DNA of 64,000 nt from Dyadobacter jiangsuensis (GCF_003014695.1 NZ_PYAS01000015.1:124001-188000); one strand, 5' to 3'; numbered from the stretch's first letter, positions 52,531 to 61,374 are shown. Numbers and translations are program-made. Notes: a model not told the origin generated them from the sequence alone.

Positions 52531-54264
52531 ATGTTTAAGAAACGCTTGAAATTGTCTGCTTTCCTCCTGGTGCTGCTGGCGCTTGGATTTACGCAGCATT
52601 CCGACCGGGATTTGCCGGTTGTTAATACCAAAAACGGCGGCTTGTTTTTGCCGGATGGATTTGAGGCTACAGTGGTGGTCGATAGCCTTCCGGGCCGTGC
52701 GCGGCACATTGCGGTGAACGACAATGGCGATATTTACGTCAAAGCACGGTTTGCCGACAAGGGTGAATCCGTCATCGCCCTGCGTGATACGAACAATGAC
52801 GGGCGTGCCGACATTATCAAGCGTTTTGGCGGCGCTGCCAAGGAACGCGCCTATGGAACGGCCATGCGCATTTACAAGGGTTACCTGTATTTCAGCTCCG
52901 AACTGGTTGTTTATCGCTACAAACTCACTCCCGGAAAGCTCGTTCCGGAAAGTCCGGAAGAGGTGATATTGACCGACGATCACCCGCACGGCATGCACGA
53001 GCACATCGCGAAGCCCATCACATTTGATGATAAGGGCTTTATGTACGTGCCTTTCGGTGCGAATTCCAATGCGTGCCAGGAACAAAACCGCACCCCGGGC
53101 TCCAAAGGCATGGACCCGTGCCCTATCCTGGAAGATCACGGCGGTATCTGGAAATTCGATGCGAACAAGACCGGACAGTTGCAGAAAGATGGTACCAAAT
53201 TCGCTACCGGCCTGAGAAGCGTAGTGGCACTGGACTGGAATTTCCAGGACAACAACCTATATGCAGTTCAGCACGGCCGCGACGACCTTTTGCGCCTCTG
53301 GCCGCAGCTCTATAATGGCTGGCAGAGTGCTATGCTACCCTCGGAAGAGTTTTTAAGAATTAAAGAAGGTACGCACGCCGGCTGGCCCTATTGCTATTGG
53401 GACCAAATGCAAGCCAAGAAGGTGTTGAACCCGGAATATGGCGGTGATGGTAAAATGGTAGGTCAATGCGACCAGTACGAGAAGCCTTTGATCGGTTTCC
53501 CCGGCCACTGGGCACCTAATGATATCCTTTTTTATCAGGGCAGCCAATTTCCTGAGCATTATAAAAACGGCTCGTTCATCGCGTTTCACGGCTCTACCAA
53601 CCGGGCACCGTATCCGCAATCAAGCTATTTCATTGGTTTTGTACCATTTAAAAACGGGCAGGTTGCGGGCGAGTACGAGGTTTTTGCAGATGGTTTCGCA
53701 GGCCTCGATCCTATCGTGAATGTAAGCGACGCTGTTTACCGCCCAATGGGTATTGCAATGGGTCCCGATGGCTCGATCTACCTCGCTGAAACTGAAAAAG
53801 GTAAGATCTGGAAAGTGACCTACAAAGGCAACAAGAAGAAATTCGCCAACGCCGCACTGGCGAAAATGGAACAGCGCAAGACCATGACGCATATCCGCAC
53901 GCCTGATTTCGTTAACGACAACCTGGATAAGGACAAACCCGTTGCGGGCGGAAAAGTTTACAGCGTGTATTGCACCGCCTGCCACCAACGCAACGGCATG
54001 GGCGACTCGCAGCGTTTCCCGCCGCTGGGAGGTGCAGAATGGGTTACCGGCGACAAAGAGCGACTGATCAAGGTGTTGCTGAATGGTTTGGAAGGCCCTA
54101 TCGAGGTAAAGGGACAGGCGTATAACAACGTAATGCCCCAACACAGCTTTTTGAAAGACGAAGAAATTTCAGAGGTATTGACCCACATCCGGAGCAACTT
54201 CGGAAACAATGCGAGCCCTGTCACGACGGAAGAAGTGGCCAAAGTGCGGGCATCGATCAAGTAA
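52531..54264 (+). CDS. Quinoprotein sugar/aldehyde dehydrogenase with fused C-terminal cytochrome c
   Basis: 577 residues. The signal (LKLSAFLLVLLALGFTQHSD) is followed by a beta-propeller of the sorbosone/soluble-glucose-dehydrogenase type (GRARHIAVNDNGDIYVKARF, HGMHEHIAKPITFDDKGFMY, GTHAGWPYCYWDQM). A c-type cytochrome domain with CTACH at about 481-485 ends in Met NNVMPQHSF. The propeller would oxidise a sugar or aldehyde with PQQ and pass electrons to its own heme, then to the small cytochrome downstream. PQQ use is inferred from the family. Confidence 0.85.
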   Translation: MFKKRLKLSAFLLVLLALGFTQHSDRDLPVVNTKNGGLFLPDGFEATVVVDSLPGRARHIAVNDNGDIYVKARFADKGESVIALRDTNNDGRADIIKRFGGAAKERAYGTAMRIYKGYLYFSSELVVYRYKLTPGKLVPESPEEVILTDDHPHGMHEHIAKPITFDDKGFMYVPFGANSNACQEQNRTPGSKGMDPCPILEDHGGIWKFDANKTGQLQKDGTKFATGLRSVVALDWNFQDNNLYAVQHGRDDLLRLWPQLYNGWQSAMLPSEEFLRIKEGTHAGWPYCYWDQMQAKKVLNPEYGGDGKMVGQCDQYEKPLIGFPGHWAPNDILFYQGSQFPEHYKNGSFIAFHGSTNRAPYPQSSYFIGFVPFKNGQVAGEYEVFADGFAGLDPIVNVSDAVYRPMGIAMGPDGSIYLAETEKGKIWKVTYKGNKKKFANAALAKMEQRKTMTHIRTPDFVNDNLDKDKPVAGGKVYSVYCTACHQRNGMGDSQRFPPLGGAEWVTGDKERLIKVLLNGLEGPIEVKGQAYNNVMPQHSFLKDEEISEVLTHIRSNFGNNASPVTTEEVAKVRASIK

Positions 54265-54275
54265 CAAGACATTAC

Positions 54276-54358
54276 GCCATTCATCTCCCAACCCCGTTTA
54301 AGCGGATATTACTCTCCGGCAATTGAGTGTTCCTTAGAGGGGTTGGGGGAAGAATGGC
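54276..54358. repeat. 83-bp inverted repeat between cytochrome-fusion and cytochrome c genes
   Basis: GCCATTCATCTCCCAACCCC at 54276-54295 and GGGGTTGGGGGAAGAATGGC at 54339-54358 are complementary at 18 of 20 positions, with a 43-base spacer. No coding potential and no T-run. It resembles a small repeat element or a processing hairpin. Confidence 0.75.
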
Positions 54359-54389
54359 AAAGTAGCCAATTTACCTTTTCTGTATATTC

Positions 54390-54821
54390 ATGTTGAAAAA
54401 CAACATTATAGCCGCAAGCTTCATTGTACTTTCCGGAATCGGCCTCGCCGGATTTTCATCCGAAAAGCACACTTACACACACAACACCCAGGAGCCCTGG
54501 AAGGCACCTGCCTGGGCGGATACGCTGAAAAGCCCTTACCATGAAGAGCCGCTTACGCTCGCGCAAGGCGAAGAACTGTTTACATTGTACTGCTCTTCCT
54601 GTCACGGCGAAACCGGTTACGGCGACGGCGCCGCAGGCGGTGCATTGGGCCAGAAGCCAGCCAACTTTCACGACACGCTGGTAAAAGCTCAAAGCGATGG
54701 TTCACTCTTCTGGAAGATGTCCAACGGCCGTGGTAACATGCCGCCTTTCCAGGATGTGTTCACCGCCGAGCAGCGCTGGCAACTCGTGGCCTATATCCGG
54801 CACTTGGGCAAAACCGAGTAA
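54390..54821 (+). CDS. Periplasmic c-type cytochrome
   Basis: 143 residues with a signal-like N-terminus (IIAASFIVLSGIGLAGFSSE). The heme-binding motif CSSCH is at 68-72 (LFTLYCSSCHGETGYGDGAA), and the distal Met is likely in GNMPPFQDV. The fold is a single class I cytochrome (AEQRWQLVAYIRHLGKTE). It is encoded between two quinoprotein dehydrogenase genes and should be their common electron acceptor. Confidence 0.9.
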   Translation: MLKNNIIAASFIVLSGIGLAGFSSEKHTYTHNTQEPWKAPAWADTLKSPYHEEPLTLAQGEELFTLYCSSCHGETGYGDGAAGGALGQKPANFHDTLVKAQSDGSLFWKMSNGRGNMPPFQDVFTAEQRWQLVAYIRHLGKTE

Positions 54822-54885
54822 AATTGACCACCGACAGCGGACCGCCGATACCCAACCGCCAGAATTACTAAACCCCTTAAACACT

Positions 54886-56367
54886 ATGTTACATTACAGC
54901 CGCATTATCAAGTCCGGATTCACGTCGGCGCTCGCCTTGGGCATGACGTTCCATGTTTTCGGACAACAACGGGAGGTCACCACATCTGTCCCCAAAGCAC
55001 TTCGCGACGACATTACCATTGAAGAGTACATGAAAGTAGAACCGGAAGCCGTTCGCCTGATCCAGCACCCGGTAACCGGTGAAATGTACTACACTACGTT
55101 TTTCGGAGATGTCGTTAAAATCGTGATCGAGGACGGCAAGCCTGTGAGCAAAAAGCTGCTTTCTGTCGAAGACCACGGCATTCCACGCCTGCAAGGAGCT
55201 GCATTTCATGGCAATACCCTCTTCCTCGCCGGGAATGTGAGCGTCAACAACAACAAAGGCAACAAAGGCCGGATGGTCCGCTACGAAATGAAGCAAGGCG
55301 TCGAGAAACCGGAAATGACGGTCGTGTTCAATACTGTTGAATACGGCGCCAACAAAACCACCTTCGACCATGGCTGGAACGCACTGGAAATCAGTCCCGA
55401 CGGCAAATACATTTACGTGAACACCGGCGCGCGCACCGACCACGGCGAGGTCCAGGACAATGGCGGGGAATATCCGAATGCACGTGACAATGCGCTCACT
55501 GCAAACATTTTCCGATTCCCGATCAATTCCAAAGACCTCTTGCTGTCAACGGATCTTGCGAAACTAAAAGCCGACGGCTACATTTTCGCGGAAGGCATCC
55601 GTAATGCGTACGACATGGCTTTCGATGCCAAAGGCAATCTTTTTGCCGTTTCCAACTCCGGCGATTACGATCACCCCGAGGACATGTTCTGGGTAAGGAA
55701 GGGCCATCATTACGGTTTTCCCTGGGTAATGGGCGGCATTGAAAACCCGCAGCAATTCCCGGATTTTAACCCGGACCCGGAAAAGGACCCTTTCCTGAGC
55801 AAGTTTGCATTCGCATTCCTCATGAAGTACTTCCACAACGACCCCGACTTCCCGAAACGCCCTGCCGGCGTAAAATTCTCGCCTTCGGTACAGAACATGG
55901 GCCCGGACGCCAACGAGTACCGCGACCGTAAAACCGGCGTAGTTATGGACGGGGATACCACTGGTGTTACGGTGGGTACTTTCAATGCACACTCGTCGCC
56001 GCTCGGCCTTTTCTTTGACACCCACAATGCGTTGGGCAAAGAGTTCACCGGCGACGGCTTCGTGATCCGCTATACCGGTGGTCCGCGCAACGGCGTCGTT
56101 AATCCGAACCCACTGCGCCGTTACGGTAAAGACCTGCTTCACCTGGAAATGGTTTACGATAAAAAGACCGACAATTACAAAACCAAAACCACCAGCATCA
56201 TCAACAACTTCACGGCCCCTACCGACGCCCTGCTAGTTGGTAACACACTGTATGTGATCGAATATGGCGGTAAGCAAGGCGGTAATAAAGCGGGCGGAAG
56301 CCTTTGGAAAATAACATTGCCAGCCAATGACAAACTGGCGAAAAAAGCCAAAAAGAAAACTTCGTAA
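54886..56367 (+). CDS. Exported PQQ-dependent sugar dehydrogenase-like beta-propeller
   Basis: 494 residues from the ATG at 54886 (signal HYSRIIKSGFTSALALGMTF, ending HVFGQQ). The upstream extension of the frame overlaps the cytochrome gene and is not used. Family features are KFAFAFLMKYFHNDPDFPKR, SGDYDHPEDMFWVRKGHHYG and DGKYIYVNTGARTDHGEVQD, plus HSSPLGLFFD near the C-terminus. It lacks a fused cytochrome, so it must pass electrons to the small cytochrome encoded upstream. It would oxidise a sugar, possibly at C1. Confidence 0.83.
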   Translation: MLHYSRIIKSGFTSALALGMTFHVFGQQREVTTSVPKALRDDITIEEYMKVEPEAVRLIQHPVTGEMYYTTFFGDVVKIVIEDGKPVSKKLLSVEDHGIPRLQGAAFHGNTLFLAGNVSVNNNKGNKGRMVRYEMKQGVEKPEMTVVFNTVEYGANKTTFDHGWNALEISPDGKYIYVNTGARTDHGEVQDNGGEYPNARDNALTANIFRFPINSKDLLLSTDLAKLKADGYIFAEGIRNAYDMAFDAKGNLFAVSNSGDYDHPEDMFWVRKGHHYGFPWVMGGIENPQQFPDFNPDPEKDPFLSKFAFAFLMKYFHNDPDFPKRPAGVKFSPSVQNMGPDANEYRDRKTGVVMDGDTTGVTVGTFNAHSSPLGLFFDTHNALGKEFTGDGFVIRYTGGPRNGVVNPNPLRRYGKDLLHLEMVYDKKTDNYKTKTTSIINNFTAPTDALLVGNTLYVIEYGGKQGGNKAGGSLWKITLPANDKLAKKAKKKTS

Positions 56368-56404
56368 TACATCTCGTTCTACATATAACTCTAATTAATC
56401 TGTT

Positions 56405-56872
56405 ATGAAATCTGAAAGAAGATCTCTTATCAAAAAGCTTTTTGCATCGGTTGCCGGCATCGCGGGCATCGGCGCTGTATCAAAAGTGCAGGCAGCAGTA
56501 CCTGCACCGGCACCTGAAAAAGAAGTGGGCGACGTAGAAATGTATCAGGATGTGCCTCTTTTCTCGGGCCATACCAAGTTTAATAACCTCGTTTTCGTAG
56601 CCGGTAAGGGTGCACACTTCGACGGCGATATTACCGCTCACACCAAGCACGTACTCGACGAGTTGGAAAAAGAGCTGATCAAAGCAGGTTCTTCAATGGA
56701 AAAAGTATTGAAATGCTCCGTATTTCTCCACGACCTGAACGACTACAAAGCCATGAACGAAGCCTACAAGGGCCGTTTCGGCAGCAAGCCGCCATGCCGC
56801 ACCACGGTGGCAGTGTACGGCGGCGTACCAGGAGACTCCTTGGTTGAGATTGACTGTATTGCTTACGTTTAG
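56405..56872 (+). CDS. Tat-exported RidA/YjgF-family enamine-imine deaminase
   Basis: 155 residues, of which the first 30 form a twin-arginine signal (KSERRSLIKKLFASVAGIAG). The mature Rid fold keeps the substrate-binding Arg 132 (PPCRTTVAVYGG) and Glu 148 (GDSLVEIDCIAYV), so it is predicted active. RidA hydrolyses enamine and imine intermediates released by PLP-dependent lyases. Its placement at the end of the operon with a Tat-exported PLP lyase suggests both act in the periplasm on the same pathway. Confidence 0.85.
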   Translation: MKSERRSLIKKLFASVAGIAGIGAVSKVQAAVPAPAPEKEVGDVEMYQDVPLFSGHTKFNNLVFVAGKGAHFDGDITAHTKHVLDELEKELIKAGSSMEKVLKCSVFLHDLNDYKAMNEAYKGRFGSKPPCRTTVAVYGGVPGDSLVEIDCIAYV

Positions 56873-57019
56873 AATTAGGAGGAGGAAAGGGAGGAAGGAG
56901 AAAAGGGAGGAGGGACGAAGGTTATGCTCTCCCTCGCCACTTTCTTCCTTCCTCCCTTTCCTCCATCCTCCTTTCCTCCCTTTCCTCCCTCCTCCCCTTT
57001 CTCCCTTTCCTCCTAATTC
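56872..57019. repeat. Polypurine/polypyrimidine inverted repeat, copy 2
   Basis: GAATTAGGAGGA at 56872-56883 is the exact inverse of TCCTCCTAATTC at 57008-57019. Between them a purine arm (GGAAAGGGAGGAAGGAG-like) and a pyrimidine arm (CCTCCCTTTCCTCC-like) are imperfectly complementary. It begins at the ridA stop codon and occupies almost half of the 316-bp gap before ECF sigma 4. It is related in composition to 1861-2021. Confidence 0.8.
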
Positions 57020-57188
57020 AAGCAGTTACAAATCCGGCAGAACGGACACATACGACCCTTTTGGAAAATTTTTATTTCGGAATAATACAATTAACCAGGA
57101 TTAAATTCGCTCACAAAAAATAAAGTCGGACTTATATTTTAGATTATGGCGATTTAACAGTTAATTTGTTTAACTGACCCGACAAGAA

Positions 57189-57800
57189 TTGAACAAGAAA
57201 CAACGCATCGCTGAGGAGAATGAAATTCTTTTAAATCTCTGGCACCAAAGCCAGGGCGGGGACAGTCTGGCATTTTGTCAACTTGCCGACAAACAATACC
57301 GCACGCTTTTCAATTACGCCTGCAATTTCACCGCCGACAGGGAGTTCATCAAAGACGCGATCCAGGATCTGATGATTCACATCTGGGAGAGGCGGCAGAA
57401 CATTCAAATACAGTTCGTTACTATTTACTTCCTGCGTGCTTTACGCAACCAGCTCATGCAGGAATTCCGGCGCAGCAACGGGTCCCACCCATTCCTGGAC
57501 ATCGACGAAGCTCACCAGGTTTCCGATTATCAGACAGTCGAAACCGAAATTGAACGGAAGGAACTACTGAGTGAAAATCAGGTCAAAGTGCGGTGCGCCA
57601 TCGAAGAACTCCCCCGTCGCCAAAAAGAGGCCGTTTTCCTTAAATACTTCGAGGGGATGGACAACGAACAGATCGCCGATCTCATGCAGGTAAACCGGCA
57701 ATCGGTAGCCAACCTCCTTTTCAAGGCAATCACCGCGCTGAAACAGCACATTCATCCTATCAGCAACCTGCTGTTGCTTTGTTTTGCGCTGCAATTCTAG
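57189..57800 (+). CDS. ECF-family RNA polymerase sigma factor, cassette 4
   Basis: 203 residues from a TTG start. No ATG in frame precedes region 2 (SLAFCQLADKQYRTLFNYAC), and codons before the TTG are not supported. Region 2 continues DREFIKDAIQDLMIHIWERR, and region 4 is LPRRQKEAVFLKYFEGMDNE with IADLMQVNRQSVANLLFKA. Its FecR partner is not adjacent: it lies at 60277, after an acyltransferase and an oppositely oriented gene. Start uncertainty is about 10 residues. Confidence 0.85.
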   Translation: MNKKQRIAEENEILLNLWHQSQGGDSLAFCQLADKQYRTLFNYACNFTADREFIKDAIQDLMIHIWERRQNIQIQFVTIYFLRALRNQLMQEFRRSNGSHPFLDIDEAHQVSDYQTVETEIERKELLSENQVKVRCAIEELPRRQKEAVFLKYFEGMDNEQIADLMQVNRQSVANLLFKAITALKQHIHPISNLLLLCFALQF

Positions 57801-57920
57801 CCTCCGGACGCGAATTCCTTCGTTTCGACCGAAGCTCCTGCCTAAAACTTTCCATTATCTCGTCGCCGTATGCAACCGGGCTTTCATTTAATGCATCCTT
57901 TCGGTAACAACCCGTAGCCC

Positions 57921-59096
57921 ATGCAACAAGCCCCCAGCCGAACTCTCTGGATTGACTACCTCCGCTCATTTCTGACCGTTCTGGTGGTTGCCCACCACTC
58001 CTCCCTCGCCTATACCACATTCGCAAGCTTCGACAAGGTTGCGTACATCCGGTCTACCCACCCTGTGGTGGACGCACAGCGCTGGATCGGCCTGGACATC
58101 TTCGAGAACTTCAACGATGTGTTCTTCATGTCGCTGATGTTCCTCATCGCTGGGTTATTCGTCATCAAAAGCATTCAGCGTAAAGGCCCCGGCGCATTTA
58201 TCCGCGACAGGTTCTACCGGTTGTTTATTCCATTTCTGATCGGCGGTACCATTCTGAACCTTATCGCACATTACCCTTCCTACGTACTCGCGCACGAGAG
58301 CACAGGCTTGCGCGCATATGTGGAAGACTTTTTCATCGTGGAGCAATGGCCCGTCGGACCGCCATGGTTTATATGGGTGCTGTTTGTGTTCAACATTGCA
58401 TTCGCGTTCCTCTACGTCCTTTTCCGGCCAAAGTTTGCGGCGCCAGTAAACTTCGATTCCAGCAAATACAAACCCGGCAGGATAGTCCTATGGTGGTTCT
58501 TATTCACATTTGCACTGTACGTCCCATTTGCATTCTGGCTGGGCCCATACAAGTGGACAGGCTTCGGCCCGTTCGACTTTCAAATCAGCCGCGCAGCATT
58601 GTACTTCGGCTATTTCCTGCTGGGAACCTGGCTGGGTAAGGTGAATTTCAACGAAACGATGTTCGGCTCTTCCGCTCCGCTCGTCCGTCGCTGGCCGCTC
58701 TGGCTTGTTGCGTGCGGACTGGTCTATACGTCACTTACCATCGCATCGCCATACCTGACCACGCTCGTCAAAACCGGAGCATTGACGGAGTTTCAAGGAT
58801 ACTTCGTTTACTTCACCATCTACGTTTTGTCCTGCACATTCAGCTGCATCGCCTTCATGACTGCATTCCGCGCTTTGGCCAAAAGGCACCAATGGGCCTG
58901 GGACTCGCTCTCCGACCACGCCTATCTTATTTACCTGCTGCACTATCCGTTTGTTCTTTGGATGCAGTATTGGTTACTGGAAGTGCCACTTCCGGCATTC
59001 GCTAAGTTTTTGATCACATTCCTGACAGCATTTGTCGGAAGTTATTTATCAGGCTATTTGCTTAGGAAAATACCTATTGTCAGGAAGTATATTTAA
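57921..59096 (+). CDS. Acyltransferase-3-like integral membrane protein
   Basis: 391 residues with about ten spans. The N-terminus IDYLRSFLTVLVVAHHSSLA carries the His found in acyltransferase family 3, and FIRDRFYRLFIPFLIGGTIL and GPPWFIWVLFVFNIAFAFLY follow the family pattern. Such enzymes transfer acyl groups to surface polysaccharides or glucans (OpgC-like). It lies between sigma 4 and its FecR and has no obvious link to them. Its 3' end overlaps the convergent DUF3396-like gene by 17 bp. Confidence 0.85.
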   Translation: MQQAPSRTLWIDYLRSFLTVLVVAHHSSLAYTTFASFDKVAYIRSTHPVVDAQRWIGLDIFENFNDVFFMSLMFLIAGLFVIKSIQRKGPGAFIRDRFYRLFIPFLIGGTILNLIAHYPSYVLAHESTGLRAYVEDFFIVEQWPVGPPWFIWVLFVFNIAFAFLYVLFRPKFAAPVNFDSSKYKPGRIVLWWFLFTFALYVPFAFWLGPYKWTGFGPFDFQISRAALYFGYFLLGTWLGKVNFNETMFGSSAPLVRRWPLWLVACGLVYTSLTIASPYLTTLVKTGALTEFQGYFVYFTIYVLSCTFSCIAFMTAFRALAKRHQWAWDSLSDHAYLIYLLHYPFVLWMQYWLLEVPLPAFAKFLITFLTAFVGSYLSGYLLRKIPIVRKYI

Positions 59097-60042
59097 TTGG
59101 AGGAAACCAGTCAAAACGCCTAAACCATTGCGTTGTACTTTTTTGATCGAAACCTAAGAGCGGTGCATGCTCATAGCAGCAAATGTGCCTTAGTACACTA
59201 AAAAGCTTCTTGTAATGGGCAATTCCCGCCCCGCATAAGTTATCGCCAACTCCGGGTTGTGGGCCCGCCTGAATTAAAAGTCCCTTTGTGTAAGAATGAA
59301 AAATAAATTCATTTCCCAGGTCTTTTCGCATCCAATCGACCCCTCCTAGCTGTTCGATCCAGCGATCACCCAGACAAGTGAGCCAATTAACGCCTTTGAT
59401 TGTGTTCTGTAAATACAGAATATGGCTAGCCGGATAATCAACCTCCAAACCGGGAAAACGTTGTGCCAACACCCGAATCTGTTGAGAAATGCTCATTTCC
59501 TTTTTTGCGTCAGGTGAGGCCAAAACTGCAAACCCGCCACTTCCATGCAACGGCTGCAAGATGTCGCACCAATTAGTAAAGAGCTTTGGCACATCAAATG
59601 CAGGCTGATCAATAAAAAACGTTATCGGCAATGCAACATTCAAAAAACTTAGCTTATGACCCGGCGCCATAGATGGATAGCCGAATGCCTGAACTCTCCA
59701 TGGAGAGCAACTGTCATAAGTCTTGCCTCCATGATAATAATATTGCCAAACATCCTGATGAGTGTCTATAAGCCAGGAACTCGGGCTCAGGCTCGGCTCA
59801 AAGGGCTTCCAAGTATATTTCTTGGGATGAGTACCCCACATCAATGGCGCATCGAAAATTCGTCGATACTCATCAAACAGATCTACACAGGCTCGACGTT
59901 TGGCAGACAAATGCCCATCCTCAAAATACAACGTCACATAAAACGATAGGCACAAGAGCGTCTCATCGCCGTTTTTCGGCAACAACGAATCAACTATTTC
60001 CTTACAGATCAGAACGTCGTCTCCGATAACCATGAAATTCAA
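59080..60042 (-). CDS. DUF3396-like type VI immunity-family protein (orphan)
   Basis: 320 residues, no signal peptide. The C-terminal segment LLIQAGPQPGVGDNLCGAGI, then AHYKKLFSVLRHICCYEH, resembles the conserved end of DUF3396 proteins, which are linked to type VI secretion immunity. ASHILYLQNTIKGVNWLTCL and VDWMRKDLGNEFIFHSYTKG also fit. No effector or secretion gene is in the window. It is the only minus-strand gene inside the cassette 4 region and is likely inserted there. Confidence 0.65.
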   Translation of the reverse strand: MNFMVIGDDVLICKEIVDSLLPKNGDETLLCLSFYVTLYFEDGHLSAKRRACVDLFDEYRRIFDAPLMWGTHPKKYTWKPFEPSLSPSSWLIDTHQDVWQYYYHGGKTYDSCSPWRVQAFGYPSMAPGHKLSFLNVALPITFFIDQPAFDVPKLFTNWCDILQPLHGSGGFAVLASPDAKKEMSISQQIRVLAQRFPGLEVDYPASHILYLQNTIKGVNWLTCLGDRWIEQLGGVDWMRKDLGNEFIFHSYTKGLLIQAGPQPGVGDNLCGAGIAHYKKLFSVLRHICCYEHAPLLGFDQKSTTQWFRRFDWFPPIKYTS

Positions 60043-60276
60043 AATCAGTTTATGACAGGCCCGGACTGTGCCCAGGCTTACGGAAAATCAAGGCAAATAA
60101 TCTAATTCCCTACATTAATAAAAGCGGCGTTTATCAGAAGGTTGCGTTGGAACTCTAACGGTACATTACTTCGGAAGCTCTCTCATTTTTTTTAAAAAAT
60201 TAATTTCCAAAAAGAGAGTATCGGCGTAATGTTCTCGCATCCTTATTAAAATTAGCCATATTATTATTTGCCTGAT

Positions 60277-61374
60277 ATGCTCCATTACCGCAATTTTCTT
60301 CCGGAGGAACTGGCCGCCGATCCATCTTTCAGACGCTGGGTGTTGTTCAACGACCCTGCCGATGAGGCCGTATGGACCGATTGGCTGGAACATAATCCGG
60401 ATAAACTGGACCTCGTCAACAGTGCCCGGAATTTCCTGGCAACGACGGAAGCGGCATTCGATCGTATTTCGGATGAGGAAGTGGCTAATGAAATTTACAG
60501 GCTATCGCATGCCATCGGTGAAAATAATGCAAAAAAATCATCTATATGGCTGCGTTTCAGGCCAAACTGGTACCATATGGCGGCTTCGGTGCTGATCCTG
60601 ATGTTTGCCGGATGGTGGTACAACAAGCAAACGCTCTCCCAAAAGCAGTCGGATCAGTATAAAGTGATCCTGAGCCAGATCAAGGAGCCGCTGATCGAGG
60701 CGGTGAACTCGGGGAAAGAGGCCAGGCTGGTGATTCTGGAAGACGGCAGCTCGGTGCTCCTGCAACCCGACAGCCGCATTACCTACCCGCGCCGGTTCGA
60801 AGGCCGTAAACGGGAAGTGTTCCTGAGAGGGGAAGCGTTCTTTGAAGTGGCCAAAAATCCCGACAAACCTTTTTACGTGTATGCACATACGCTTGCGACG
60901 AAAGTATTGGGTACGAGCTTCAAAGTAAGTGCATTCGACGACCAGGAGGTGAAAGTGGTCGTAAAAACGGGTAAAGTATCGGTATTCCCTATGACGAAGG
61001 AAGCCATTGCCAGCCAGCATGCGGATGATAAGCTCGGCGGAATGGTGTTGACGCCCAACCAGCAAATTACATTCGCACCCAACGAGTTACGACTTACAAG
61101 AAGCCTTATTCCAGATCCCAAACTTCTGGAATTACCGATACAGAGACAGTCATTTGAATTCAAGGGAACGCCAATCACCGAAGTGTTTGCGGCATTGGAA
61201 AAATCATACGGTGTGAAGATCGTTTTCGATGCGGAGGTGATGCAGAACTGTTACCTCACCGCATCGCTTTCCGACGAGCCGCTGTTCGAGAAGATCAGCC
61301 TGATTTGCAAGACGATCGGCGCACAGTATGAACAGCTCGATGCCAGCATCATCATCAACAGTAAAGGATGTTAA
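60277..61374 (+). CDS. FecR-family anti-sigma factor, cassette 4
   Basis: 365 residues from the ATG at 60277, 9 bp inside a TTG alternative. The cytoplasmic N-terminus MLHYRNFLPEELAADPSFRR is followed by a span at about 103-118 (WYHMAASVLILMFAGWWY). The FecR domain (RLVILEDGSSVLLQPDSRIT, LRGEAFFEVAKNPDKPFYVY) and DUF4974 part (CYLTASLSDEPLFEKISLIC) follow. It most resembles the cassette 2 FecR. Its sigma partner is presumably the one at 57189. Confidence 0.91.
   Translation: MLHYRNFLPEELAADPSFRRWVLFNDPADEAVWTDWLEHNPDKLDLVNSARNFLATTEAAFDRISDEEVANEIYRLSHAIGENNAKKSSIWLRFRPNWYHMAASVLILMFAGWWYNKQTLSQKQSDQYKVILSQIKEPLIEAVNSGKEARLVILEDGSSVLLQPDSRITYPRRFEGRKREVFLRGEAFFEVAKNPDKPFYVYAHTLATKVLGTSFKVSAFDDQEVKVVVKTGKVSVFPMTKEAIASQHADDKLGGMVLTPNQQITFAPNELRLTRSLIPDPKLLELPIQRQSFEFKGTPITEVFAALEKSYGVKIVFDAEVMQNCYLTASLSDEPLFEKISLICKTIGAQYEQLDASIIINSKGC

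Noticed and set aside
54697..54885. Upstream extension of the second quinoprotein gene
   Set aside because: It overlaps the cytochrome c gene in another frame; the ATG at 54886 gives a signal peptide.
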